NCBI RefSeq assembly: GCF_907164555.1 | Contig: NZ_CAJQZC010000004.1 | Location: forward strand, 124,001-188,000 | DNA: 64,000 bases | Reading direction: 5' to 3' | Source of the DNA: Paraburkholderia saeva | Lineage (GTDB): Bacteria > Pseudomonadota > Gammaproteobacteria > Burkholderiales > Burkholderiaceae | Part shown: positions 1 through 8,474 of the stretch, in pieces | Layout of the letters: each line of letters opens with the position of its first letter | How positions within the stretch are numbered: position 1 is the stretch's first letter | Program-made: the position numbers and the translations under genes | Notes under the pieces: generated by a model | Told to the model about the DNA's origin: nothing | The model's database searches: none | Seen by the model: only the letters and a program-made list of their open reading frames with translations

Positions 1-37
1 TGTCACACTGAGCGCGTCAGAAGATGAGGCGAAGAGG

Positions 38-991
38 ATGGTCAGAGTGAAAGACGAAGCACTGACGCGCGTGCGCGCCGAGATGATTCCACTGATGCTC
101 GAGCTCGCGCCGTCGGAAGGCTATAACCTGACGCCGATGCGCGATATACGCCTCCTGCGCTCGAATCGGTCGCTTACACGCACGCCCGTGTTGTACGAGC
201 CGGGCATCGTTATCGTCTGTCAGGGAAGAAAGAGGGGCTTCCTCGGCGACACCGTCTATCTCTACGACGCGCAACATTATCTGGTCGTATCGTTGCCGCT
301 GCCTTTCTCGATGGAGACGGACGCGAGCGAGGCGGAACCCTTGCTCGCGATCTATCTACGCCTCGACTTTGGTCTGGCGGCGGATGTTCTCACGCAAATC
401 GACGAGCGAAGCGGCTTCGTGTTGAACGAACCATGTGGCATGGCGACGACGGAGCTTGACGTCGCGCTCGGCGATTCGGTTGTGCGCTTCCTGCGCGCCA
501 TGCGTAATCCGCTCGAAGCCGCGATTCTCGGCCCGGCGCTCGTTCGCGAGATTTATTTTCGCGTGTTCATCGGCGAGCAGGGTGGCTCGATGCGTGCTGC
601 GTTGAACCGGGAAGGTAATTTTGGGCGTATATCAAAAGCGCTCAGGAAGATTCACTCCAGCTATGCGGAGCCGTTGTCGATGGAGTCGCTGGCGTTCGAG
701 GCGCAGATGAGCGTTCCTTCGTTTCATGCACATTTCAAGACAACGACAAACACGTCACCTTTGCAGTACCTCAAGTCGACGCGGCTTCATCAAGCGCGCC
801 TCCTGATGGCCAGACAGGGCATGACTGCGGCTGCTGCGAGCGCACAGGTCGGATATGAAAGTCCGTCCCAGTTCAGCCGCGAGTTCAAGCGTCTCTTCGG
901 CAGAACGCCTTCGCAGGAGATCCTGCGTATGAAGCGGCACTTCGCAATACCGCATGCGGATCGCCACGCGGTGTTCGTGTCGTCGCATTGA
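38..991 (+). CDS. AraC-family transcriptional regulator (YqhC-like)
   Basis: This 317-residue protein has the two-part layout of AraC regulators with an AraC_N-type sensor domain. The N-terminal half (about residues 25-190) carries the conserved pieces VLYEPGIVIVCQGRK and HYLVVSLPLPF typical of that cupin-like domain. The C-terminal 100 residues contain both helix-turn-helix units: LSMESLAFEAQMSVPSFHAH, then SAQVGYESPSQFSREFKRLFG. The start is the ATG after the purine-rich GAGGCGAAGAGG. Relatives usually control a divergent or neighbouring oxidoreductase gene, but no such partner is visible here; the next sequence is a transposase scar. The regulator may have lost its target or act on genes left of the window. 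The family call is firm; the target is unknown. Confidence 0.9.
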   Translation: MVRVKDEALTRVRAEMIPLMLELAPSEGYNLTPMRDIRLLRSNRSLTRTPVLYEPGIVIVCQGRKRGFLGDTVYLYDAQHYLVVSLPLPFSMETDASEAEPLLAIYLRLDFGLAADVLTQIDERSGFVLNEPCGMATTELDVALGDSVVRFLRAMRNPLEAAILGPALVREIYFRVFIGEQGGSMRAALNREGNFGRISKALRKIHSSYAEPLSMESLAFEAQMSVPSFHAHFKTTTNTSPLQYLKSTRLHQARLLMARQGMTAAAASAQVGYESPSQFSREFKRLFGRTPSQEILRMKRHFAIPHADRHAVFVSSH

Positions 992-1020
992 CCTTCGACG
1001 CATTTAACGGTGACTCCTGA

Positions 1021-1215
1021 AATCGGCCTGGCGTACAGTCACCGCTCACCAACCGCATACATCACTACCTGTCGAACCTCGAACGCCGGCATCACCTGCT
1101 CTGTGAATATCTGGGGAACGTGATCGACATCCGCGAGCAGTATCCGATCCATCCCACCACCGAGATGCATGCGCTCGCGGATGAAGTGGGTATCGCACAT
1201 TCCTTGAACACCTAA
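1021..1215 (+). pseudogene. TnsA-type transposon endonuclease, N-terminal scar
   Basis: An open frame with no start codon, bounded by TGA at 1018-1020 and TAA at 1213-1215, reads HHYLSNLERRHHLL, then NVIDIREQYPI and DEVGIAH. This spacing (a YLS-LE helix, VIDIREQFPL, then an ALA-E-GI-HP element) is the signature of the N-terminal catalytic domain of Tn7-type TnsA endonucleases. About 60 residues remain; the upstream part and the C-terminal domain are missing. It is probably a decayed relic of a Tn7-like element inside the island. Recognition rests on motif memory only, but the DIREQ block is distinctive. Confidence 0.6.
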
Positions 1216-1748
1216 ACGGTTGTTCCGTCGCCGCACACGAGGTCCGCGTCCAGAAGCTGATCATGAACAGGTTGGAAGCCTCATGCCATGCTGGCGGCCG
1301 GCGGCCGGCGTCCGGGTGGCGGATCGCCGGCGGAGCGGGGCAGAAACTCGACAAGACCAGGCAGTGGTTGTGCATCGACTAACTCGAGGTGAACCGCGCA
1401 ATGCGGAGTCGATCAATAGTCCCTTCGGGACGGGGCGCGTGGGTGGCGCCTCGCACACAGTCGTCCGTTTCTTGTGTGGCGCACGGTCGACGCCGTTGGC
1501 ACTTATCTGCCCATCCTCAGAGTTGTTCTATTTACGTATGAAATGATTAATACAAACTACTGGTGACACCCGGGTTTGCACCAATTGAGTTCCTAGTGAG
1601 CTGATTTGATTATGCAATCGTTGTTGACATGTGTTGTTGACAACGTAGATTTATAAGCATGTTGACGAATCTTGTTGACGGATTTTTGGCGCGATAGATT
1701 CGCTTCACTGACGCGCGCGGCGCAATTCAAAAAGTGCAAGGGAACGCA
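1216..1748. other. Gene-free region with degenerate sequence and operon promoter
   Basis: No convincing gene is present. The first 300 bases are GC-rich and continue after the TnsA scar without a recognisable product in any frame. From about 1550 the sequence turns AT-rich and holds the repeats and the probable promoter of the hydantoinase operon. Confidence 0.6.
1621..1680 (+). promoter_or_regulatory. Four phased TTGTTGAC repeats with probable promoter and GntR operator
   Basis: TTGTTGAC or a one-mismatch copy begins at 1621, 1634, 1659 and 1672, so two pairs each spaced 13 bp lie 25 bp apart. The copy at 1634-1643 is TTGTTGACAA, which fits the TTGT-N2-ACAA dyad common for FCD-type GntR regulators, and the operon encodes one. 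TTGACA at 1624-1629 with TAGATT at 1646-1651 (16-bp spacer) is a plausible sigma-70 promoter overlapping the repeats, so binding would be expected to block transcription. The repeats are seen directly; the link to the GntR protein at 11151 is inferred. Confidence 0.5.
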
Positions 1749-3158
1749 ATGCCCAACGATTTCAATCTGGTGGTTCGTAACGCCCGGGTAGCCACCGCGT
1801 GCGACACTTTTCAGTCGGACATCGGCATCAGGGATGGAGTCATCGCTCAGATGGGTTTGTCATTGCCGCGGGGCGACGAGGAGATTGACGCCGCCGGCCG
1901 TGTAGTAACCCCTGGGGGTGTTGACGGCCACTGCCATTTGGACCAGGTTATTCCGCCGCCAGCAAAGATGGCAGATGACTTTCTCACGGGCACCCGTTCC
2001 GCTGCATGCGGCGGAACGACCACTGTCATTCCATTCGCAGCTCAGCAGAAAGGCGAATCGCTTCGGGCTGCAGTGGAGGAATATCACCGCCGAGCCGACG
2101 GACGCGCCACCATTGATTATGGTTTCCATCTCATTGTCGTCGACCCCACGCCTGAAGTCATTGCGACGGAGTTGCCTCAGCTAATCAAAGAGGGATACAC
2201 GTCATTTAAGATTTACATGACGTACGACGATCTGAAGCTAAATGACCGCCAGATGCTTGAGATGCTTGCCGCAGCACGCAAGCACGGCGCAATGAGTCTG
2301 GTTCACGCGGAAAATTCAGAGTGCATTGGGTGGCTCACGGAAAGTCTCGTGAGCAACGGGCTTACCGCACCGCGTTACCACGCAACATCCCGGCCGATGC
2401 TGGTGGAGCGTGAGGCTACGCATCGGGCAATCAGCTTCGCTGAGCTCGTCGATGTGCCTATTCTCATCGTTCACGTGTCGGGTCGCGAAGCGGTCGAGCA
2501 GATTCAATGGGCTCGTAATCGAGGCATCAATATTCTGGCGGAGACCTGCCCTCAGTATCTTCTTCTCACATCTGACGACTTGGGCATCGACGTTGACTAT
2601 CACGGTGCAAAGTGTGTCTGTAGTCCTCCTCCTCGCGATTCGGAGAATCAGAACGTCATCTGGAGAGGGTTGGCCGACGGCACGTTCACTATTCTTTCTT
2701 CAGACCATGCACCGTTTTCCTTCGATGACGAACAGGGCAAACATCCAAATGGGGAGCAAGTCGCTTTTCCATATATTCCCAACGGAATTCCGGGCCTGGA
2801 GACCCGCCTTCCGCTGCTCTACACGGAAGGCGTGCTGGAAGGCCGGATCTCGCTCAACCGCTTCGTCGAATTGACGTCAACAAATCCAGCCAAACTCTAC
2901 GGCTTGCATCCGCGTAAGGGCACCATCGCCATCGGCACGGATGCAGACCTTGTAATTTGGGATGAGGTCGACACGACGTTGACAAACTCAATGTTGCACC
3001 ACGCCGTCGATTACACGCCATACGAGGGACGAAGAGTCCGTGCGTGGCCGGCGTACACCCTCTCGCGCGGGCAGATCGTGTGGGACGGCAAGGAATTCAG
3101 AGGAAAAGCCGGTGCCGGTCAGTTCCTGCGCCGCGGACTTCCGACGTTGCGCTGCTGA
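1749..3158 (+). CDS. hydA: D-hydantoinase / dihydropyrimidinase
   Basis: A 469-residue cyclic amidohydrolase that opens hydantoin or dihydropyrimidine rings to N-carbamoyl amino acids. All binuclear-metal ligands are visible at the usual spacing: His61 and His63 (GHCHLDQ), Lys154 (SFKIYMTY, the carboxylated lysine), His186 (VHAEN), His242 (VHVSG) and Asp319 (SSDHAPF). Tyr159 occupies the place of the substrate-gating tyrosine. The ATG at 1749 is preferred over the upstream GTG at 1734 because AAGGGA sits about 6 bases before it. It is first in a one-direction operon with an ABC importer and other hydrolases. No carbamoylase or hydantoin racemase gene accompanies it, so the true substrate may be another cyclic ureide or imide. 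Allantoinase is possible but less like it. Confidence 0.88.
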   Translation: MPNDFNLVVRNARVATACDTFQSDIGIRDGVIAQMGLSLPRGDEEIDAAGRVVTPGGVDGHCHLDQVIPPPAKMADDFLTGTRSAACGGTTTVIPFAAQQKGESLRAAVEEYHRRADGRATIDYGFHLIVVDPTPEVIATELPQLIKEGYTSFKIYMTYDDLKLNDRQMLEMLAAARKHGAMSLVHAENSECIGWLTESLVSNGLTAPRYHATSRPMLVEREATHRAISFAELVDVPILIVHVSGREAVEQIQWARNRGINILAETCPQYLLLTSDDLGIDVDYHGAKCVCSPPPRDSENQNVIWRGLADGTFTILSSDHAPFSFDDEQGKHPNGEQVAFPYIPNGIPGLETRLPLLYTEGVLEGRISLNRFVELTSTNPAKLYGLHPRKGTIAIGTDADLVIWDEVDTTLTNSMLHHAVDYTPYEGRRVRAWPAYTLSRGQIVWDGKEFRGKAGAGQFLRRGLPTLRC

Positions 3159-3169
3159 ACGGAGAAAAG

Positions 3170-3217
3170 ATGAAATTGAAGAAGTCGCTTTACTGGATGA
3201 TTAGTTATACGTATTAA
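3170..3217 (+). CDS. Possible 15-residue leader peptide
   Basis: A short frame MKLKKSLYWMISYTY follows GGAGAAAAG with correct spacing, between the hydantoinase gene and the binding-protein gene. It is basic at the start, then hydrophobic and aromatic. It could be a translated leader that couples or attenuates expression of the transporter, or simply the start of an eroded signal sequence. Only the good ribosome-binding site supports translation. Confidence 0.3.
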   Translation: MKLKKSLYWMISYTY

Positions 3218-3246
3218 GAATCTTAACGAATCTGGATGAGGAAAAC

Positions 3247-4884
3247 ATGATGGAAAAATTTACAGATGTCTACGCCGCGCGCTCTGGTGGGTGCCGGGGT
3301 GCTTTCCGCGTCGCCCTCGCAAGCATCGTGCTCATGGGGGCGGTTGGAACTTCAGCGTCCGTTCAGGCGCAGAACAACAACTCGGTGCTGGTGGTAGCCG
3401 GTCCCCGGACGCCTGAATCCCTGGACCAGGAGTACCCTCCGACCGAAGCCAGTCATGAGGCACGGCGCAACATCTTCGAACGGCTCCTGACTTACGAGAT
3501 GAAGCCGGGCGAAGGTGGCGTGACGGTTGAGAACTTCGACAAGCTTAAAGGCGCTCTTGCCGAGTCCTGGCAGACATCTCCCGACAAGACATCCATTACT
3601 TTTCATTTGCGAAAGGGCGTCAAGAGTGCTGCAGGAAATACGCTCAATGCCGACGACCTGATGTGGACCTTCGAACGTGGCTGGAATTTAAAGGCCAACT
3701 TCCACTGGTACATGACGCAGGTTCTTAAAATCCAGGACTTCAAGACGGCGTTCCAGAAAATTGACGACCAGACCGTGAAGGTGACGCTACCTAAGCCGTC
3801 GCCTCTGATTGAACGAATCTGGGTGAACAACGACCTCGGAATCATCGATTCCGTGGAAGCAAAGAAGCATGTGACACCCGACGACCAATGGGCCTCGCGT
3901 TGGCTGTCGAGCCATTCCGCTTCGTTTGCGCCCTACCAGGTGACCAAATACTCGCCAGGGCAGGAGGTGGTCTATGAAGCTAACCCGAACTACTATCGCG
4001 GCGCGCCGAAGATTTCGCGGGTAATCTTCCGTGAGATGCCAACGTCCGCCAACCGGCTGGCAGCCTTGCAAGCGGGGGCCGTGGATGTTGCCGAATGGTT
4101 GCCGCCGCGGGAACTCAATATTCTGGCCAGCATGCCAACCGTGAAAGTCTGGAAGGTGTACGGCAACTACGTACAGCGCGTCGAGATGAACAACACGACG
4201 CCTCCGTTCAATAACGAGAAGGTGCGTCAGGCGCTGAACTATGCCGTACCCCGTGACGAAATCCTGAAGTCAATCTTCTACGGGACCGCACGAGCGACCA
4301 AGAGCCCCATTTCGGAAATCTATCCAGCCTACACCGACAAATACTACGACTACGGCTACAACCTTGAAAAGGCAAAAGCGCTTCTCAAGGAAGCGGGGTT
4401 CGCAAATGGTTTCAAGACGCAGCTCGGATACCCGACCGGCGACCAGACCGAGGAAGAGCTCGCAATCGTCCTGAAGACAGCGTTCTCGAAGATTGGCGTC
4501 GATGTTGAGCTGCAGAAGCTGCCTGCGTCGACGCTCGTCGAGCGCTATTCGAAGGGAACCATCCCGATGTATTTCTTCCGCGACATGGCGATTGTTCCGG
4601 ACGCGGGATATGTCGCGAATCTCTGGCTGAACAGTGCATCGTTGATTAACTACTCTCGATACAAGAATCCGGAAGTGGACCAGCTGATTAACGACAGCCT
4701 CTCGTCGACCGACGAACCGAAGCGCAAGACCCAGATGGAGCGAGTCCAGCAACTCGTCATGCAGCAGGCCCCTTGGGTCTTCCTCATCAACCCCGGCTAC
4801 CAGCTGGCAACGCGAAGCAACGTGAAGGGTTATAGCTGGAATACCACTAACGGAAATACCTGGTACGACTTCTCGAAGAACTGA
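3247..4884 (+). CDS. Peptide/opine-type ABC transporter substrate-binding protein
   Basis: A 545-residue periplasmic solute-binding protein of the SBP_bac_5 (DppA/OppA) family. A long N-terminal signal runs through a hydrophobic stretch (ALASIVLMGAVGTSASVQA) with probable cleavage near residue 42. Family landmarks include LTYEMKPGE, TFHLRKGVK, NADDLMWTFERG, NPNYYRGAPK and VRQALNYAVPRD. GAGG lies 6 bases before the ATG. It delivers ligand to the permeases encoded next. The neighbouring ring-opening hydrolases suggest a cyclic amide, a small peptide-like compound or its degradation product rather than ordinary dipeptides. The family call is firm; the ligand is unknown. Confidence 0.92.
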   Translation: MMEKFTDVYAARSGGCRGAFRVALASIVLMGAVGTSASVQAQNNNSVLVVAGPRTPESLDQEYPPTEASHEARRNIFERLLTYEMKPGEGGVTVENFDKLKGALAESWQTSPDKTSITFHLRKGVKSAAGNTLNADDLMWTFERGWNLKANFHWYMTQVLKIQDFKTAFQKIDDQTVKVTLPKPSPLIERIWVNNDLGIIDSVEAKKHVTPDDQWASRWLSSHSASFAPYQVTKYSPGQEVVYEANPNYYRGAPKISRVIFREMPTSANRLAALQAGAVDVAEWLPPRELNILASMPTVKVWKVYGNYVQRVEMNNTTPPFNNEKVRQALNYAVPRDEILKSIFYGTARATKSPISEIYPAYTDKYYDYGYNLEKAKALLKEAGFANGFKTQLGYPTGDQTEEELAIVLKTAFSKIGVDVELQKLPASTLVERYSKGTIPMYFFRDMAIVPDAGYVANLWLNSASLINYSRYKNPEVDQLINDSLSSTDEPKRKTQMERVQQLVMQQAPWVFLINPGYQLATRSNVKGYSWNTTNGNTWYDFSKN

Positions 4885-4892
4885 TGGGCCCG

Positions 4893-4912
4893 GGGCCCTC
4901 CGGCCCTTTCTT
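4893..4912 (+). terminator. Hairpin between binding-protein and permease genes
   Basis: GGGCC and GGCCC pair around a four-base loop (4893-4906) and are followed by a short T-rich tract. Such partial terminators often let the binding protein be made in excess over its permeases. Confidence 0.45.
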
Positions 4913-4936
4913 CATGTTGCCGAAAGTGAGGTCACA

Positions 4937-5977
4937 ATGGCACTTATATCGTTCTGGCGGTCGTTTCCGCGACCGATACGTATCATCCTTGCCAGACTTG
5001 GAACACTGGTGCCCCAGCTGTTCGGGGTCATGTTCGCAACATTTCTGCTGGTCCGACTGCTTCCCGGAGACCCAGCATTGTTGATGTTGGGAAATATGGC
5101 GACTCCGGAGGCCATCGCTGCCTTGCGCGAAAAGCTGCATCTGAACGCTTCCATCTGGTCACAGTTCGGCGCGTATCTCCACGCGCTTACGCACGGCGAC
5201 CTGGGGACGTCCATGTTCACTTCTAACCCTGTAACGGTTGACCTGTTTCAGCGTGTCCCTGCCACCCTGGAACTCATCGTGTATTCAATGCTGGCGACCA
5301 TCATCATCGGCGTCGGACTCGCGGTCGTGTCCGTGGTGCGAAAAGGGGGCATAGTCGACCGTATGGGCAAGGTCTACGGCCTGGCCGCGGGCGCTATCCC
5401 TGATTTCTGGGTTGGCCTGCTTCTGATTTACGCGCTCTTCCACATGGCTGGCATTGCTCCCGCACCGTTTGGCCGCATCGATACATTCATTACTCCACCA
5501 TCGACGATAACCGGCTTCTACACAATAGACAGTCTCCTGACCGGGAATTGGGTCGCCTTCAGGTCGTCTGTTTCGCACCTCTTTCTGCCTGTGTTGACGT
5601 TGAGCATCGTCAATGCCGGCGGCCTGATGAAGTTAAGCCAGTCCGTGTTTGAAGACATCTACAAGAGCGAGTTCATCCGGCATGCCCGAGCGTCGGGTCT
5701 CTCCGAGCGACGCATCATCCTGAGTGCATTGCGTAACAGCCTTCCGCCCATCATCACCATGATTGGTTTCCTCTTCAGCTTCCTGCTTGGGGCCGCCGTT
5801 TTGGTAGAAACCATTTTCGCCTGGGGCGGCCTCGGTCAATACGCAGTTCAATCGGTGGTCAACAGTGACTATCCGGCCCTTCAGGGATTTGTCCTCGTTG
5901 CGGCAGGATTCATCCTTCTTGTCTACACCGCGGTGGACGTCCTGTATGGGTTGGCTGACCCGAGGATTGAAATATGA
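4937..5977 (+). CDS. ABC transporter permease, DppB type
   Basis: A 346-residue integral membrane protein of the BPD_transp_1 family. It begins with a cytoplasmic tail and first helix (LVPQLFGVMFATFLLVRLLPGD, the usual DppB opening) and has about six membrane segments. The ATPase-docking EAA loop is visible as HARASGLSERRIILSALRN near residues 235-255. GAGGT precedes the ATG. The last codons overlap the next permease gene by 4 bases (ATGA), so the two are translationally coupled and should form the heterodimeric channel. Confidence 0.93.
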   Translation: MALISFWRSFPRPIRIILARLGTLVPQLFGVMFATFLLVRLLPGDPALLMLGNMATPEAIAALREKLHLNASIWSQFGAYLHALTHGDLGTSMFTSNPVTVDLFQRVPATLELIVYSMLATIIIGVGLAVVSVVRKGGIVDRMGKVYGLAAGAIPDFWVGLLLIYALFHMAGIAPAPFGRIDTFITPPSTITGFYTIDSLLTGNWVAFRSSVSHLFLPVLTLSIVNAGGLMKLSQSVFEDIYKSEFIRHARASGLSERRIILSALRNSLPPIITMIGFLFSFLLGAAVLVETIFAWGGLGQYAVQSVVNSDYPALQGFVLVAAGFILLVYTAVDVLYGLADPRIEI

Positions 5978-6819
5978 AAACGCTCAAGCTCTTTTCTGGA
6001 ACTCGACTCAGTACTGGTTTAACCATCGGTTGCGTACTGCTTGGCCTCCAGATAGTTCTTATTGTGTTCGCGCCGTGGCTGTCACCATACTCGCCAGTTG
6101 ATGCTGACCCGCTCAACGTGCTGCAGGCGCCGTCCTGGCAGCACTGGTTCGGTACCGACGTCTCGGGTATGGACATACTGTCTCGCGTCATCTATGCCAC
6201 GCGTATTAACCTGTTGATTAGCATTACCGCGGTTGCAGCGGCGTTTGTGATTGGCGTGCCTATCGGCCTCCTCATAGGCTTCTATCGAAACACGGTGAGT
6301 ACACTCGTGATGCGAGTGTTTGACTTCATTCAGTCGTTTCCGGTCTTCGTTATCGGCATGGCGCTCGTTTCGGTGATGGGCCAGGAAATCTGGAACGTGG
6401 CAATCGTACTGGCCGTCCTTTTCGTACCGATGTTCGCCCGCTTGATTCGGGGTGAGGTCCTGTCGCTTCGAGACCGGCCATTTATTAGTGCAGCCCGCTG
6501 CAGTGGTGCGACCGACGGAGCAATCATGTTCAGGCATATTCTGCCGAACGCCATAACTCCGGCCATTGTGCAAATTTCCATCTCTATCGGCATGGCGATT
6601 CTGCTGACTGCGGGCTTGTCCTTCGTCGGCGCCGGTGTCCGTATGCCAACGCCGGAGTGGGGGCTCATGGTTGCGAACGGTGCTCAACAGATGATTCTTG
6701 GTGTCTGGTGGGCGGCCCTGTTCCCGGGCCTGGCGATCGTAGTCTCCGTACTGACATTTGCCGTACTCGGCGATGCGCTTAAGCACATCGCCGCTCCGGC
6801 GTCGCGAGGTGAAAAGTGA
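5974..6819 (+). CDS. ABC transporter permease, DppC type
   Basis: A 281-residue partner permease with the N-terminal pattern of DppC proteins (APWLSPYSPVDADP, then HWFGTDVSGMDILSRVIY). The EAA loop is SAARCSGATDGAIMFRHILP. About six transmembrane helices are evident. It overlaps the previous gene by ATGA and the following ATPase gene by 4 bases (GTGA), which ties three genes into one translational unit. Confidence 0.93.
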   Translation: MKTLKLFSGTRLSTGLTIGCVLLGLQIVLIVFAPWLSPYSPVDADPLNVLQAPSWQHWFGTDVSGMDILSRVIYATRINLLISITAVAAAFVIGVPIGLLIGFYRNTVSTLVMRVFDFIQSFPVFVIGMALVSVMGQEIWNVAIVLAVLFVPMFARLIRGEVLSLRDRPFISAARCSGATDGAIMFRHILPNAITPAIVQISISIGMAILLTAGLSFVGAGVRMPTPEWGLMVANGAQQMILGVWWAALFPGLAIVVSVLTFAVLGDALKHIAAPASRGEK

Positions 6820-8474
6820 ACGCTTCCACAGAATCCCCGTTGCTCGAGGTCGACGGATTGTCCGTCAATTGGGGCGAAGGCGATACGAAGGTCCTGGACG
6901 GCATCGGTTTTTCGCTCAAACGCGGAGAAATCGTTGGTATTGTCGGCGAGACAGGTGCGGGTAAGTCGGTGCTTGCCCGCGCCATCATCGATATGCTTCC
7001 GGAAGGCGCGGGTATCAGCGGCGGCACGATTAAAGTTGAAGGGCGCGACATACTTCGGCTTAGCGAGGCGGAACGCCAAAAGTATCGCGGCGGCGACGTC
7101 GCTCTAATTGGCACCAATGCCAAGATGTTGCTCGACCCGGTCGAGACGGTCGGAGCACAGGTTGTACGTGTTCTGCGTGACCACAAGCGCATGAGCAGGA
7201 AACAGGCTTGGGCAGAGGCCATTGAACTGTTCAAGCAGGTCGGTATCGTCAACCCGGAAGCACGGGCTCATTCGTATCCGCATGAGATGTCGGGCGGGAT
7301 GGCGCAACGGGTAGTCATTGCAATGGCACTCATCGCACAGCCGAAGATTCTGCTTGCCGACGATGCGACCCTTGGTCTGGATGCAACCATCCAGCTCCAG
7401 GTTCTTGACCTCATGGCCCAAAAGGGTAAAGACCTGGGCCTTGGTGTAGTGCTAATCACCCACGATCTCGGTATTGTCGCGAACTACTGCGACCGCGTTG
7501 CCATCATGAAGGGTGGGAAGCTGATTGAACTCGCGGACGTTGAAGATTTCGTTAAAGAACCTTCCCGGGAATACAGCAGAGAGTTGCTGGATGCGGCGAA
7601 GGTACGCCCTTCGACGCTCAGGTTGACCGCCAGTGCGACCAGCGCCCCGGCGGACAGGCCTACTCTGCTCGAGGTCGAGAACCTCGTTAAGACATTCAAG
7701 TCTGACCGGACTCACGCGGTTGTAAGAGCGATCGACGACGTTTCCTTCAAGATTGCGCGTGGCGAGACGTTGGCGTTGGTAGGGGAGAGTGGTTCCGGAA
7801 AGACAACGACCGGTCAGTGCCTCCTCCGGCTTCTCGAATCAGATTCCGGCTCAATGCGATTTGACGGGCAGAGTACCCGAGAGATGAGCAATTCCGAGTT
7901 TCGCGGCATCAGGCGTCGTATGCAGATGGTGTTCCAGGAACCCTACGTATCTCTGAACCCGCGCTGGCGGACGGGTGACCTGATCGCGGAACCTTTCGCG
8001 CTGCTTCCGAAGATGACGAGAGCGGACCGTCAAAAGCGCATCCTTGAACTTCTGCAACTCGTCGGCGTCTCCGCGCGGCGTGTGGGCTGCTATCCGCATG
8101 AACTGACGGCGGGCGAACAGAAGCGAGTCGGCATTGCACGCGCGCTGGCCGCGAACCCGGACTTCGTCGTGTTCGACGAATGCACGACGGCGCTGGATAT
8201 TCGTGTACGCGCGCAGATTATCGACCTTGTCCGAAATCTGCAGGCAGAGATGGGATTGTCCGCGCTCTTCATCACGCATGACCTTAACTCTGTTCGTTCG
8301 CTCGCTCATTACGTTGCGGTGATGCAGCACGGCAAGATTGTTGAGACGGGAGAGACAGAATCAATTTTCTCGCAACCGGTGCAAGCATACACACGCAAAC
8401 TTCTGCAAGCGGAGCTTCCGATTGAGTGCAAACCGCGGGTCTCTCATCTGGAAACCGCTGGAGTAAAACAATGA
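6816..8474 (+). CDS. Fused tandem ABC ATPase (DppD-DppF type)
   Basis: A 552-residue protein with two nucleotide-binding domains in one chain, replacing separate DppD and DppF subunits. Domain 1 has Walker A GETGAGKS (residues 44-51) and signature SGGMAQR; domain 2 has GESGSGKT and the atypical signature TAGEQKR. The Walker B region of domain 1 reads LLADDATLGLD, with Asp where the catalytic Glu is usual, while domain 2 keeps FDECTTALD. One of the two ATP sites may therefore be catalytically weak. The start is GTG at 6816, overlapping the upstream stop, after GAGGTGAAAA. It should energise the importer encoded at 3247-6819. Confidence 0.9.
   Translation: MNASTESPLLEVDGLSVNWGEGDTKVLDGIGFSLKRGEIVGIVGETGAGKSVLARAIIDMLPEGAGISGGTIKVEGRDILRLSEAERQKYRGGDVALIGTNAKMLLDPVETVGAQVVRVLRDHKRMSRKQAWAEAIELFKQVGIVNPEARAHSYPHEMSGGMAQRVVIAMALIAQPKILLADDATLGLDATIQLQVLDLMAQKGKDLGLGVVLITHDLGIVANYCDRVAIMKGGKLIELADVEDFVKEPSREYSRELLDAAKVRPSTLRLTASATSAPADRPTLLEVENLVKTFKSDRTHAVVRAIDDVSFKIARGETLALVGESGSGKTTTGQCLLRLLESDSGSMRFDGQSTREMSNSEFRGIRRRMQMVFQEPYVSLNPRWRTGDLIAEPFALLPKMTRADRQKRILELLQLVGVSARRVGCYPHELTAGEQKRVGIARALAANPDFVVFDECTTALDIRVRAQIIDLVRNLQAEMGLSALFITHDLNSVRSLAHYVAVMQHGKIVETGETESIFSQPVQAYTRKLLQAELPIECKPRVSHLETAGVKQ

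Noticed and set aside
1220..1546. A 108-codon plus-strand frame after the TnsA scar
   Set aside because: No family motif, biased composition and no ribosome site; probably eroded sequence.
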